This document shows, in pieces, positions 39,501 to 51,809 of a stretch of DNA of 64,000 nt (position 1 is its first letter; each line of letters opens with the position of its first letter). The stretch is from Gavia stellata (lineage: Eukaryota; Chordata; Aves; Gaviiformes; Gaviidae), in assembly GCF_030936135.1 (NCBI RefSeq), contig NC_082637.1, positions 10,677,001 to 10,741,000 on the forward strand, read 5' to 3'. Made by a program: the position numbers and the translations under genes. Under the pieces are notes generated by a model. The model saw only the letters and a list, made by a program, of their open reading frames with translations, was not told the DNA's origin and searched no databases.

Positions 39501-42500
39501 CAGTTCCTTCTTCAGATACGTATTAATATCAGAGAGATTGATTACTGCTTGCATCTCTCTTCTGCTTCTGTTATAATTAAAACAGCAATGTATGCATGAA
39601 GCAATTTGATTTTAATAATGCTTTTCTAAACAGGATATCAAGGAGCTTAGTACAAAGACTTGGGCTGGAGCCAGATCATCATCTTAAGACTGGATTGTCA
39701 TTCAAATGACTGCATCCCACCTGGACAGCTTACCCGAACACAGGCTCTAGATCTGCTTTTTAGTCAGGGTGCACCTCAGTTTGTCTGCAGACAGGACCTG
39801 GGAGACCCCATGCTCCTGGGTAGCAGGGCCAGAGCGAGACACAAGTAGGGTCAGGTCACCGGTGCATGTGGAATCCGGGTCTGCTGGTGGGGCAGGAAAA
39901 TCCCCAACCCCAACCTCATCACCATCCCCATTACTGTGTGCCCAGGAACCCATATTCATGTCTGCCCTGGGTTGCTTCCAACAGAACAGTTGTTGATCAG
40001 GTCAGGGTTGTCTTCAGGGCAGATCTGCTCACCACTGGAAACATCTCCCAGAAGAAAACAAAGTGCTCCACGGGTGCCCGTGCCTCAGGGGAGAACTCCC
40101 TGAGCTGCCTCCCAGCACATCGCTGGCTTTCTCCTGCGTTGTTTTATCCTGTCTGCTTCTGGCTGATACGCAGTCCTTCGCCCTGCATTTGCAGCTGGTC
40201 CAGTTTGAATCCTCTTCTTCTCTGTACAGCTCTTACTCAGACCCGTATGGACAGTCCAGTGCCGTCGCATCACTGTGAACATGAATGGGGAGTGTGTAAC
40301 ACACCCCAACATCACTGCGGGCTGCGCAGGCTCAGAGAGGAGATGTCCCAACAGGCAGTGATGAACATCCTCCATCAAGCAGCCTATGCCAAGCCTGTCT
40401 TCAGGACAGGATTGACACCAGCAAAGCTGCTAACCAGGAGATCCCAGGGCAAAGGGGCACAGTGGTGGGTTACAGCTGAGCCTTGTCTGCCTCTGGGGCA
40501 AGAAGGGATTTCTCAGCTGCTGTAACAGAGTCAGATCCTAGGGAAGAGCAACATCTCTAGCTGCAGGATTTCCCATGCTTGTCCTGTGTCCAGCTTCTTG
40601 CTGACCCTTTTTAAGCCCTGATTTGCATGCTGCAGCGTAACTCAGTCGTAGATGATACCATTTAGCGTGACATCCCACATAGTTCAGACTAACAGTGTGT
40701 GTGGTTTCCAGGCCTGGGAGTGTTTGTGTGGCATTTATCATTTGCCCAGCCGTTTCCTGTGCAGCAGGTGGAGAGAAGCTGTGCAAGTCATTTAATTTGT
40801 GGCAAATGGGAGACATGGTCTGAAGTAAACAGGATGCACTTCAGTGCAGACAGAGGGAAAATAGGAGGAGAGGGAAAGGAGATGGGAAAAATCAACGAGG
40901 GAGATGAACCGAAAAAAATCTCACTTGCCAGCAGTGCCCTGCAGTAGCAGAGGTGTTGTACTGGAAAGCACGGGCAAGAGAGGAGTGAGCAGGGCACATG
41001 AGCTGATCCTGCCATGCCACTTAGCAGCGCTAATGCCTCAGCTCTGATTTGGGGTACCAAGCTCGACAGATGTGAGGAGCAGGAGAGCAGCAAGGACAAC
41101 ATGGTCAGTCGAGAGGCTGGAAGGAGGGAGGTGCAGAGAGATGTGCACCCCTAAAGAGATCTGGGGCTGGTGGGTTGAGGAAGGCAGTGCTCTGAGGTTA
41201 TAAGACAGCAGCAAAAGGCTTAGTGAAAGGGTTTCAGCAGGTGTGAGAGGGACGTGCTGGCAGCCATCACCAGGGGATGGGTTAGCAGCACCGTCCCAGG
41301 GGGTTTTCAACAGAAATGGCCATGCAGGTGATGGGAGCAGTGCGTGACAATCCACTGCTCGGGGCATGTTGTGCTGGGCACTGCAAGGACTGGGTCAAGT
41401 GCTGGACAAGCATCTGTCAGAAGCAATTTAAACGTAGCTGCTCCCACCATGGACCAGGGCGGACTCATGGACCAACCGCTCCTAGCCCAGCTCCAGGTGA
41501 TGCTGTGATTTAAATGAAACCTACACACGAGAATGTGTTGTCGAGATGACACAATTGTTCACGCAGTTGAAATATCTAGTGCTATTTCTGGAGCGTCCCT
41601 GAGTTCAAGTGCAGTCATGGAGAGCAGGAGAGAGGGAGACAGCACTGTGGCCTGACATTAAATTGCAGACTGAGCTCTTTCAGTAAGCAGAACAGTATCA
41701 GTTGTAATATATCTTTCATGCCATTGGCATTAATGTTATTAAATGTGGGGCATCTGCAAGTGAAGACATTTATTTTCACTTCTATTTATAGCAAAACTCA
41801 GTTTCCAGTGTACTTGTATTTATCCAGAGTGAAGTATATTCACACACTCTGATGCTAGTAGCAAACAACAATATACTTCCTACGCAAATATTTTTATGAG
41901 CTGTATTAAAAAAACTGGCATGACAAAAGCTTTAAAGAGAGTGCCGTGTTAAGAAAGAAAGAGCAGCTGGACTTTCTTAAGACAGTTTTAAAGGTGATCG
42001 CAGGGGATATATATATTTTAACAGTGGTGGCCAGAGAAAGAGGTATGGGAAAAAATTGCAACTTTTAAAAAATATACAGTTTGTACAACTGCAGAAGAGC
42101 TCTCATGAGATGTTATGCTCTGTGAAATAACAGCAGTACCAAAGTATTTCAGGAGCTGCTTATTTGCATCCGTGTTTGGTTGCTTTTATTAAACTCTAAT
42201 CTGTAACAGCGTACTGAGCTGTCAGGCAAAAATGCTAAAGTAAAGCTGAAATAAGAAAAAAGCAGGAGATGCTGAGTGTTAAAGAAATGTTGCTGGGTGG
42301 CTGACAGTGCTACCTGCCAGATGGCATCAAGGGCTGCAGCTTAAGGCTGCCGGGGCCCCTGTGCACTGCAGGGCATCTCCTTGATTTTGCCCTTTGGATG
42401 GGTTTGATGTACGTGCCCATGGGTGCTGTGTCTGTCTGCCTGAGCCTCTCGCTGCAGGGCTGCCAGCCCGAGTGAAGAGGTATCGCAGGTGTAGCTTCTC

Positions 42501-43299
42501 GTGGTAGGCACAAGGGCTAGGGAAGCCTGGGCATCTTTAGGATCGTTTAGGTTGCACTGAGGTTTGGTGTCTGGGTTTCACTGGAATTGCAGCAATATTT
42601 GAAGTCAAGCTAGAAGCCAAGGTATTGCCTGTTTAGTAGTTTGTATTAACAATCTCAAATAAAACCCGCTTCTTGCTTCCTTCTTCCCCACCGCTTGGGT
42701 CTGAGAGATCCCACAGCTAAAACATAGGGCACTAATGTCCCCACCAGCCTTTCCAGCTGATGCCATTATAACATGCGGCATGTGGGCAGGCTTTGGGTAA
42801 CAGGGCTTCCCGCTGAGCGGTGCTAAGAGCTAATTAAAGTAATCCATCCCATCCAGAAAAGCTGGATGGCACTGCAGAAAGTCTGAAGCCAGCAGGGCTG
42901 GATCCAGGGTTTGAGGGTGGTGGGGGATACAATGCCTGTCCCCCAAGGAGGTGAAGGAAGGGTCATCCCGTCCCTCTGTCCTTATCCCAGCAGTGGTTTC
43001 CACCACTAGGACCCCTTCCTCAGCTGGAGGCAAAAGCTTTTGGGTTTTTTTACTCCACTCCAGCCCTTTTACGAAGCCTCTGTGGGTCAGAGGCGGGTAG
43101 TTATCTTGCACACTGAGCATGCAATGATTTTTCTCAGTGCTTAGCACTACATCTGCGAAATGATATGGCTAAAAATCTTTTCCATGCACCTTGTAAGGAG
43201 TTTATCTTCTCACTAGGCTGCCCTGTTCAAGGTGGCTGCTGTTGGCTTGTCTCAGTGACAGAGGGTAATGATGCCCAAAGGCAAAGTTGTTCTCCATTT

Positions 43300-43329
43300 C
43301 ACACACACACAAAACCACACACACACACA
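43300..43329 (+). repeat. Interrupted (AC)n microsatellite
   Basis: CA dinucleotides run from 43300 to 43329 with a short AAAC interruption near 43311-43315 and continue as CATATAC. The repeat lies in the last DNAI1 intron. Confidence 0.9.
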
Positions 43330-45936
43330 TATACTCTGCTCACAGTTAGAGTGCGGCCAAATTGTCCCCAGGGCTGGCAAAACCCAGTGTGACCTCCTGA
43401 AGGAGCAGACAGCCTGTTGCTGATGCTGCCTAATCACAGCATCTGTTCAGGGCAGAGTTAGGGATATTTGCTCCTTTGGCCTGTTTCAGATCATAATGTC
43501 TTTGGATAGCTTTAAAATTTATCCTTCACTTCAAAATATTTTTTTTGGTGATACATGAACTGAGGATATGACCACATCCCTGTTTTGAACCCATGTCAGA
43601 TACAGAAAAAGCAGAAGACCAACTGTTTTCAATGGTTTTGGTGGGTTTCTGTGGCTGGTACTGGGATAAATTCAGAAGGAGTTAACAAGTCATTGTAATG
43701 CCCAGTTCGGAGGAGCTGTGGGGACTGCCATGGGCCTTGCCTGTGCTCAGCTGGGCCTTGCTCACTGAAGTTTTCATGCATGGCTGCTAAATATGGTCTT
43801 CCTATGGCCATATTTAGGTGCCTAAATTAGTGGTGTGTAAAAGACATTGCTCGTGGCTCTGGAGTTAGCAAGAACAGGGCACGTTCAGCATGGCTGGAAG
43901 CGAAATTGCTTTGTCGGCAGCCCAAGCAGAAGAGCTCAGTGCTAAGCCTTTCTTAGCCTTTAAGTGAGACTGGTCTTGCCTATCCTGCACCCTGCGGTGC
44001 CCACCAGCATCTTCTTCATGCTTGCCTGCACCTGGGGCCGGCGAGGCCAGGCTTTGCACTGCAGTCACTGTGAGATGGGTTATGCAGTTTAGCAGCTTCC
44101 CATGCTCAGTCAGGGTATACAGCTGGATCGGGCCAGCTAGCAAGCGCTTTCAGAGGGCACTGTTGATGCTTCATTAAATCCTGTTAGCACAACTTGCCAT
44201 AACGTGCTTCAGAGGCTCACTGCTTAATATTTACAGAGTTCCTTGCTGAGGGTCAGTAGAGATCGCATCAGAGCACCAATCAGCATGAAAGCAAAAGCCA
44301 TACTCCTCCACGGCTTTGCCGGAGGCTGCCAAAACCCACAGGGAAGGGATTGGCTCCTCCTCTGTGTGTGTCTTTTGCTTGGCCAGAGAACACTGCAAGG
44401 GAGGTGAGCAAGGGTATGGGGTCCCAGCTGGCCTCCTGCAGAGCAGACGCAGAGCTGTGGTGGTGGCTGTCCTCCCTTACGGTCATGAATAAGGGTTTGA
44501 CCTTGCTGTTAGCTCTCTGCTGCTGCAGAGCCCATCCTTTCCATCAGACGATCTCTCTGCCCTCTCCCATGGGTGTCTGTAAGCCAGCCAGCCATGTGGC
44601 GTGCTGCAGGCAGGTACCCACCATTTAGATACAGGTGATCCCACCAACATCCCCTGGGTGTCACCCAATTCCCTCTGGTTTATTCCCAGTGATACCCCCA
44701 GCCCCTTCTAGGTCTGATCCAGTTTTGTTTGCAGCTCCTGCCTGTTGGATATTGCTGACGTTTGCTCCCACGTCTTCACTATCAGATATGTGCTGCTGAG
44801 CCACATGCTGGTCCCAGCGCTCTGTCTTTGCTGGTTCCAGTGTCTTCACCGGGGACTTCCAGCAAGCAAGGGCAGGCTACCTGGGACCATGAGGCCTGTC
44901 TGCCCTGCTGTGCCTTGGCATGGTCCGGTGCAGATACTAGCAGAGATATCCAAGTCAAATATGTGAGCTGCAGCAAGGAGAGGTGCTTGCCCTGAGCAGC
45001 GCAGGTTTTAGCTGAAGCTGGAGGGATGTGCATCTTTGAGGCCAATGATCCTGTGTGGTTGCTGATGCCTGAATGACCCAGCCATTCCCTGGGCTTTTCT
45101 GCCGGTTTCATTCCCTGCAAGCAGAACATTTCCTGCGTCATTTATTTCCAAACAGTAGCAAAATAAGCCTAAATCCTTATCTCCGATCTGTCAGCTAATC
45201 CTTCCACAGGCCAGAAGCAACACTGTCAAATCAGGCTGTGAGTGTGACTCGAGGCTTTCCGTGGTTGATAAGCATGTCACCGCTGTATGTAAATGGACTT
45301 CTTGAGAGCCCAGAATTGGTCCTGGCATGGACATGATCCCCAGCTCAGCATAATTCCAGCTGCACCCACTATATAACAGCATCGGGTTGCGATAGGATCA
45401 TGACCGGGTAGGTTTTGGAAGGCTTCAGTGCCACGGGTCATATCACACCCCCGTTGATGCATGTTTGGTTGGTAACCCAGGGAGTCAGTGAGGAAAATTT
45501 TGCTGTATTCATGAAGGAGTTTGGGTTTCCTTGGTCTTCCCAACAGAAATGCTCCAGAGAAGTTTCTTCTTTGTTTTCATTCATTGAATTTGCCAGACCT
45601 GTCGCTGGCACATTTTGCTAATGGAGGAGCCCTTACCCTGAACTTCTCACCTTGACCCACCCCTGAGCAGGGTAGAAAGAACAAGAAAAAGTCTTCTCCA
45701 GAAGCAACATAGCTCTGAAGTCCTGGCAGGCTATGTGCCCCTTCCCACTGAGGATAATAAGGATGGGAGTTTTGGGCAGCCCTGTTTGTGGCTTTTTGGA
45801 ACTTCTCACCCCCTTCAAAATCAGTCTGTAAAAGCTTAAACCCCTTTTGCATGGGAAGCTGGTGTCCTAGGTCACTGGGCTGCTTTGTAAAGAGGCCGGA
45901 TCCTGTCCCACCACAGCTGTGGCCAGAAATCCCGTC

Positions 45937-47470
45937 AGAATCACAGAATCACAGAATCACTAAGGTTGGAAAAGATCTGTAAGGTCAAGTCCAACCATCA
46001 ACTGACACCACCATGCCCATTAAACCATGTCCCACAATGCCTCGTCCACACGTTCCTTGAACACCTCCAGGGAGGGTGACTCTACCACCTCCCTGGGCAG
46101 TTTATTTCAGTGTTTCACCACTCTCTCAGCAAAGAAATTTTTCCTAATATCCAGCCTGAACCTCCCCGGGCACAACTTGAGGCCATTTCCTCTTGTTCTG
46201 TCGCTAGTGACTTGGGAGAAGAGACCAACACCCACCTCTCTGCAACCCCCTTTCAGGTAATTGTAGAGAGCGATGAGGTCTCCCCTCAGCCTCCTCTTCT
46301 CCAGACTGAACAACCCCAGTTCCCTCAGCCGCTCCTCATCAGACTTGTGCTCCAGACCCCTCACCAGCTTCGCTGCCCTTCTCTGGACACGCTCCAGCAC
46401 CTCAATGTCCCTCTTGTAGTGAGGGGCCCAAAACTGAACACAGCATTCGAGGTGCGGCCTCACCAGTGCCGAGTACAGGGGCACGATCACCTCCCTACTC
46501 CTGATGGCCACACTATTTCTGATACAGGCCAGGATACCGTTGGCCTTCTTGGCCACCTGGGCACACTGCTGGCTCATCTTCAGCCGGCTGTCGACCAACA
46601 CCCCCAGGTCCTTTTCTGCGGGGCAGCTTTCCAGCCACTCGTCCCCAAGCCTGTAGCGTTGCCTGGGGTTGTTGTGACCCAAGTGCAGGACCCGGCACTT
46701 GGCCTTGTTGAACCTCACACAATTGGCCTGAGCCCATCGATCCAATCTGTCCAGATCCCTCTGCAGAGCCTTCCTACCCTCAAGCAGATCAACACTCCCG
46801 CCCAACTTGGTGTCCTCTGCAAACTTACTGAGGGAGCACTCAATCCCCTCATCCAGACCATCGATAAAGATATTAAACAAGACCGGTCCCAAAACTGAGC
46901 CCTGGGGGACTCCGCTTGTGACCGGCCGCCAGCTGGATTTCACCCCATTCACCACAGCTCTCTGGGCTCGGCCGTCCAGCCAGTTTTTTACCCAGCGAAG
47001 AGTGCACCTATCTAAACCACGAGTCGCCAGCTTCTCCAGGAGAATACTGTGGGGAACAGTGTCAAAGGCTTTACTAAAGTCCAGGTAGACAACATTGACA
47101 GTCTTTCCCTCATCCACCAGGCGGGTGACCTGGTCATAGAAGGAGATCAGGTTGGTCAAGCAGGACCTGCCTTTCATGAACCCGTGCTGGCTGGGCCTGA
47201 TCCCTTGGTTGTCCTGCACGTGCCCTGTGAGCGCCCTCAGGATGAACCTCTCCATAATGTTCCCCGGCACCGAGGTCAGGCTGACAGGCCTGTAGCTCCC
47301 CAGATCCTCCTTCCAGCCCTTCTTGTAGATGGGCGTCACGCTGGCAAGCCTCCAGTTGTCCAGGTCCTCCCCTGTTAACCAGGACTGTTGATAAATGATG
47401 GAGAGCGGCTTGGCAAGCTCCTCCGCCAGCTCCCTCAGCACCCTTGGGTGGATGCCATCAGGCCCCATCC
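45937..47470 (-). mobile_element. Young, 5'-truncated CR1 LINE with nearly intact reverse transcriptase
   Basis: The element runs on the minus strand, opposite to DNAI1. Its 3' end is marked by three copies of an 8-base tail unit (aatcacag on the + strand) at 45937-45960. The 3' UTR carries the CR1 block ccaaccttagtgattc. The reverse transcriptase starts at the [13 protein letters not shown] motif near 47468, so the element has lost its ORF1, endonuclease and early ORF2. No decay other than two coding lesions was spotted, so the insertion is probably much younger than the other CR1 copies here. Confidence 0.95.
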
Positions 47471-47507
47471 TGCCAGGAATGGCAGGGACTGGGACTATCA
47501 GTGTCAT
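46020..47507 (-). pseudogene. CR1 ORF2 reverse transcriptase remnant
   Basis: A 466-codon frame (46107-47507) encodes the CR1 reverse transcriptase; its first 13 or so codons lie in flanking DNA outside the element. Recognisable motifs, in order, are [89 protein letters not shown] and the catalytic box. The box reads FAEDTKL where the family has FADDTKL, so the first of the paired aspartates has become glutamate (GAG, near 46815). The frame stops at TGA (46107-46109) directly after VVKH, where CR1 normally has a tryptophan. Family-like sequence (NKLPREVVESPS...) continues in frame to a TAA at 46020-46022. The copy is most likely inactive: it lacks the endonuclease, carries a changed active site and has a premature stop. 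Confidence 0.9.
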
Positions 47508-47920
47508 GATGGCAGAAGGGCACGACCAGGCCTGTGCCCCTTGGCCAGACTCAGAGGAAGTTATGGGGACTTTTCTGTCTATGTTTGTGCCAGCATGGTT
47601 GACTTCCTTGCTACTTTAAAACATAAAGATGTTTTGCTTTGTTTAATTGAAACCTTACAGCAGATGTTTTATGATTATTCCACCAATGCAGAAAAAAAAA
47701 AGATGCTGAAAAGTGCCGGCATCATGGCTTTTATGGGAGAGTTTTATTAACTTGGCAGTTTGCTGTTCAGCGAGGGAATGAAAGCATCAGCCAAGACGCA
47801 GGGAATCCAGTTTAAATGACTCCCATATCCTGGATGTAGAGTTCAGTATGTGCCTGTGTGGGGAGGGCTGGGGCTGTGGTTCCCAGGGAGATGGATTTGG
47901 GGTCTTCAAATAGCCAGTCC

Positions 47921-47990
47921 TCATCCTCATTGTCATCCTTGTCCTCATCCTCATCCTTGTCCTCATCGTCATCCTTGTCGTCATCCTGCC
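47921..47990 (+). repeat. CATCCT/CTCATC hexamer-trimer repeat
   Basis: About twelve imperfect units of the type CTCATC, CTTGTC and GTCATC lie in tandem, giving a pyrimidine-biased minisatellite-like tract in the last DNAI1 intron. It produces runs of serine in one frame, which should not be read as a protein. Confidence 0.85.
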
Positions 47991-50900
47991 CTCACCCCTC
48001 GTGTTCCACCTCAGTCATCTTCCACCTCCTGCTTCACTTGCAGTGTCAGTACTTACCTTTGGGGCTGAGAGGACCATCAAGGATCCTGCAGCAGTTGTGC
48101 CCACACTGCCAATAGGGCCAGGAGTCTTGTGCCTCAGTTTCCCGGACTGGAGAGCCAGAGCAGAGCCCAGGCATAAGGCAAAGAGAGTGTGAGGGCAATG
48201 GGGGTCTTGGCCATGAACATAGAAGCATGGGGACATGTAGAGGGGGGTCTCCTCCCCACCTCACCTCCCAAAGGTTATGCTGCAGCAGTGGGGCAGAGTT
48301 TGTCCCCACACAGAGCCTTTCCTGCCCCTGCCATGAGCTTTCCTGACACGTCCCTCATTACCATTTCAGCCAAGAGCATTTTGCTCTCCTGCTGGGAACT
48401 GTTAACAATCAAATCAATGCAAACACTACTGTGAGTGGCTCCAGTACCAGTTCGATGAACTCCTCGGAGACAGACCTCCCATGTAAGCTCAGCTCTCATC
48501 TGTCATCTCCATGGGGGGGACGCTCTGCCCCGGCTCCCTCTCAGCTCCCCATGAGCCCCATGGATGCAGTATAAGCAGGGATGCAGGCAGAGGATAGGCT
48601 TAGCAAACGCTGGGTGGCAGAGCCCCATGAGTGCCATTTCCACAGCTGACTGTGGCGTTCGTCGGGAGGGAAAGCCGTTGGCAGCCACACATAGAGGTGG
48701 TGCTTCCCCGTATTGTGCGCGCTCTGGGAAATTGCAACAGCTCTGCTCTGAGAAGGGCTGCTCCTTGGAGGCCTGAAGCAAGTGAAGCCCCTGGATTTGT
48801 CAGAAGCTGCCACATGCATCCAAGCAGATGCCACAGGGCCGTGGTGGTGCCATCAGCCAGCCTGCAACAGCCCGGCCAGCTCACATGCACAGCTGCCCCG
48901 GGGAAAAGCAGATGGAGAAATAAAGGGAAACTTTCCGTTCCAGTGCCCCTGAAAGGACATTATAATTTTCCTTCCCTGTGTCATCCTGCTTGCCTGGTTA
49001 TGTGGTGTTAAATCAGGGCTCTGGTTCGGTTACGGCTCATTACGGGCTTGCATGTGGCTTTGTTGCAGCTTGCTCAGAAGCACCAAAGGAGCTGAGCTAG
49101 TGTGAAAGTCAAGGTTTTAGTTAGGGACAGCTCAGCGACTGGGAGATGAGCCTTGCCTGTGGCTAGTGACTTCAGCAAGGCTCAGTCATGGTTGCCATGG
49201 ACCTGGCGTTACTACCTGGAGGGCATCAGTCAGGGACCCTCCCTGACCCTACCAGTGGGGAGAACGAAGGGCTTGGGATGGAGGTAGGTCTATGTGAGAT
49301 GGCTTCAGCGTCTCCTTTTCCCAGCTGAGCAAAGCAGTTGCCTCTTTAGCCTGTCCCAAGGACCTGTGTATGGTGCTGTGTGCGACACAGGGTGCCAAAG
49401 GGAGTGTTTTGAACGCCGTCAGACAGCAAAGCAGCTTTTCTGCCGAAATAGCTAAGTCCCGAAATACCCCGAGCAGCTGTGTTTATCCCAACACTCTCAC
49501 TCAGAGAGACGCTCGGCTGTGACGTGGGCCAGTGGTACAAACAGCCCAGACCAGTGCCACAAAGGGCATTGCTCACTTAGCGGTGTTAATACAAACCAGC
49601 ACTGTCCCGGCGTGCAATCCATGGACTTGGTAAATGAAAACAATCCTGGCTCATCCCAGTGCTCAGGTGAGGAGTGGGGCTGTCTTCTCAGGAGCAGAGT
49701 GGTTTCCAAACGTCCCCATTCCCCACCCCAGGGCTGCTTTCACTTGATCTATGCCCACCGGCAGCCAAGGAAACCTCTGCTCTGTCGGGGTTGTGCTAGG
49801 CTGGGATGAGGGAGCAGCGTGGGGATCTCCTGTGGACTTCTTTCCCAGTGGTCATCGCCTTCAGCGATGCCCACGTTTGCTAGCGAGATCCCTGCAGCCC
49901 TGTGACTTTCTCTTTGTTGTGCCCCAGTGTCTCCTTCCAGCACTGAAGGGAAGGCGTGTGTTTGTAATTGCTGCTCCAAGGGCCATTAGAGGAGCTGATT
50001 CAGCGGGAGGAGAATTGATCTTTTCTAAGTGGGGAGAGAGGGCGGCAAGCGGCCTCCTTGCTCAGATACTGTGTGCTGCTCCCTTGGCCTCCCGAGGGCA
50101 GCCCTATGCAGAGACCGTGCTTCGAGAATGCCGGGAGGAGCCGGCACAGCAGTTTTCTGTGGGCTGCCTCCAAGCCCAGTTGGTGATGTTTCCCCTTGCT
50201 GTGCCACTGTGTTGGGGACCCACTGCCACCTCTCCCGAGCCTGCCTGTCAGACTGGGTACCAGCCCTCCTGCTTGCCCGTGCTTGGAATCTGCTTTCTGG
50301 GGTGCCCAAAGCCATGCTGGGCACAGAGGAGCTTCCCAGCCCTGGAGCAGGGACTCCGCCAAATGCAGAAGCAAGGCAAGAGCTGGCAGGCTGGCAAAGG
50401 AGAAGACTGTAAGTGGAAGGCAGCACTGAGCAACAGGATGCAGCAACTGGGTGCGTGCTGTTTTGGAAGAACACCGTGGGGTAGATGCTCAGCTGCAGGA
50501 GGGCTTGGTGGGCTGAATGCAGGTTGCAAAATGCCTCTGCTGCGGCTGTGTGTGCCGTGATATGTATCTGGAGAGCCCAAACCCAGTTATCACTTTCCCA
50601 AAGTCCTTGAGCTCCAATGAGAGCAACACACTGATGCTGCACCCATGGTCTGCCCGAAGCATTGGGTGGCACTGGTACCCTTGGCAGAGACATTGTCTCC
50701 TACCAGGCCTGGAAGCTCCTGCTGCTCTCAAGCAAACGAGGACCGAACTGGACAGGCTTATTTCCCTCATGCTACGTGATTCCTCCCAAGATGCTGGCAG
50801 TTTGCTCTAGCACCTGGGGAGCGAGCCCCTGGGGGGGGCTGTGGGAAGGGCTCATCCTTGCTGCCCACGCTGGGACATGTGATGGGGTTGGCACAGCAGC

Positions 50901-51539
50901 ATGCAATGAGGCACAGGGACAGGCCATGCCATGGGAGGTTTGGGGCATGCCCAGGGGCAAGAGAGCCTCAGTGACAAACTAACAGCCCACCTGGGACTTA
51001 CTTATCCCCCTGGGACTCTCAGCACCCACCTGCCCACATTTGGGTGCAAAGGGGCCAGTCCCTGCTCCCATGGCTGCCTCTCCCCAGGAGCACCAGCATG
51101 GAATGGGTATGGTGGGACTATTTTGGGGAGGTTTGGACATCTGCATCACTGTGACTGCCCTGGGAGATGTGCATGCCTGGCACCTCCCCGGGATCTGGAG
51201 GGAAAACCTGGGGGCTAAGAGGGCAGTCCAGTCCCACAGGGCTGAGAAGGGCTGGGAGGAGAGAGGCAAAAGAGGGTTTGTGTCACTGTGGATCAACATG
51301 TCCACTCCCATCCCCACCCAAACCCTTCCTTACTGCCCTTCCACAGCCCACAGGGGCTTTTATACATCTCACGGCACCTTGGGCTTGAAACACGGGGACA
51401 GGCAGGTGCATCCCCCTGTGGATCTGTCCCCAGCGAGGGCTGCGAGCTAGGACACAGCAGCCCAGCATCCCTCCCTGTGCCAGCCCCATCCCCGTGGTCC
51501 TCCCTGCTCACAGCTTTGTCCCACTTGCTCTCTTTCCAG

Positions 51540-51644
51540 GAGAAGAAAGGCCAGGAGGTTAAGAAGGGCCCCGAGGTGGAAATTGCAAAGCTGGACAAGC
51601 TGCTTAACCTGGTGAGAGAGCCGGAGAGCAAGGCAGGGAAGTGA
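51540..51644 (+). CDS. DNAI1: DNAI1 terminal coding exon with stop codon
   Basis: The exon begins after ctctttccag and encodes 34 codons plus TGA. The peptide starts [20 protein letters not shown], continues [10 protein letters not shown] and ends KAGK. The charged lead and the [10 protein letters not shown] helix match the known C-terminus of vertebrate DNAI1; the last few residues vary between species. Phase 0 agrees with the previous exon across a 30.8 kb intron. A canonical polyadenylation signal lies about 140 bases after the stop, so the 3' UTR is short. Confidence 0.94.
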   Translation, partial: EKKGQEVKKGPEVEIAKLDKLLNLVREPESKAGK

Positions 51645-51785
51645 GTGGGGGAAGCAACGACTCTTGCCAGGGGACGCTGGCCGAACAATCCTGGCTTTGA
51701 TCGGTGGCTGCTTGGCATGCAAGCCGTGGGCCCCCTGCCACCCGCTCTTTGCATAGTGGGAACGCTTTGCCTCCGTGCCTGGACA

Positions 51786-51791
51786 AATAAA
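51786..51791 (+). terminator. DNAI1: DNAI1 polyadenylation signal (AATAAA)
   Basis: A canonical AATAAA hexamer lies 142 bases after the DNAI1 stop codon. It is the first such hexamer after the stop and is followed by G/T-containing sequence (aggtgctggg), so cleavage would be expected near 51805-51815. Confidence 0.7.
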
Positions 51792-51809
51792 CAGAGGTGC
51801 TGGGAGAGC

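Larger units (their letters stand above)
20695..51539 (+). other. DNAI1 last intron, 30.8 kb
   Basis: This very long final intron separates the last WD40 exon from the 34-codon terminal exon. Recognised content: a CR1 3' end at about 26815-26945, a decayed CR1 at about 31520-32230, an older CR1 fragment at 36056-36550, an AC microsatellite at 43300-43329, a young CR1 at 45937-47470 and a hexamer repeat at 47921-47990. I saw no nested gene. The stretches 20.7-26.8, 27-31.5, 32.3-36, 36.6-43.3, 43.4-45.9 and 48-51.5 kb show only short chance-like open frames. Confidence 0.8.

Noticed and set aside
39866-40525. 219-codon + strand open frame
   Set aside because: No domain, signal peptide or family resemblance, and no splice or promoter context. 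Its length is within chance for a 64 kb window.
46110-46898. 262-codon + strand open frame
   Set aside because: It is the antisense shadow of the CR1 reverse transcriptase.
47850-48115. Serine-rich open frame in the hexamer repeat
   Set aside because: The frame is generated by the CTCATC-type tandem repeat and has no other support.
49751-50693. 269-codon + frame and 222-codon - frame overlapping each other
   Set aside because: Neither shows a recognisable domain. They lie in the last DNAI1 intron and both strands are open, which fits chance in locally GC-rich DNA.
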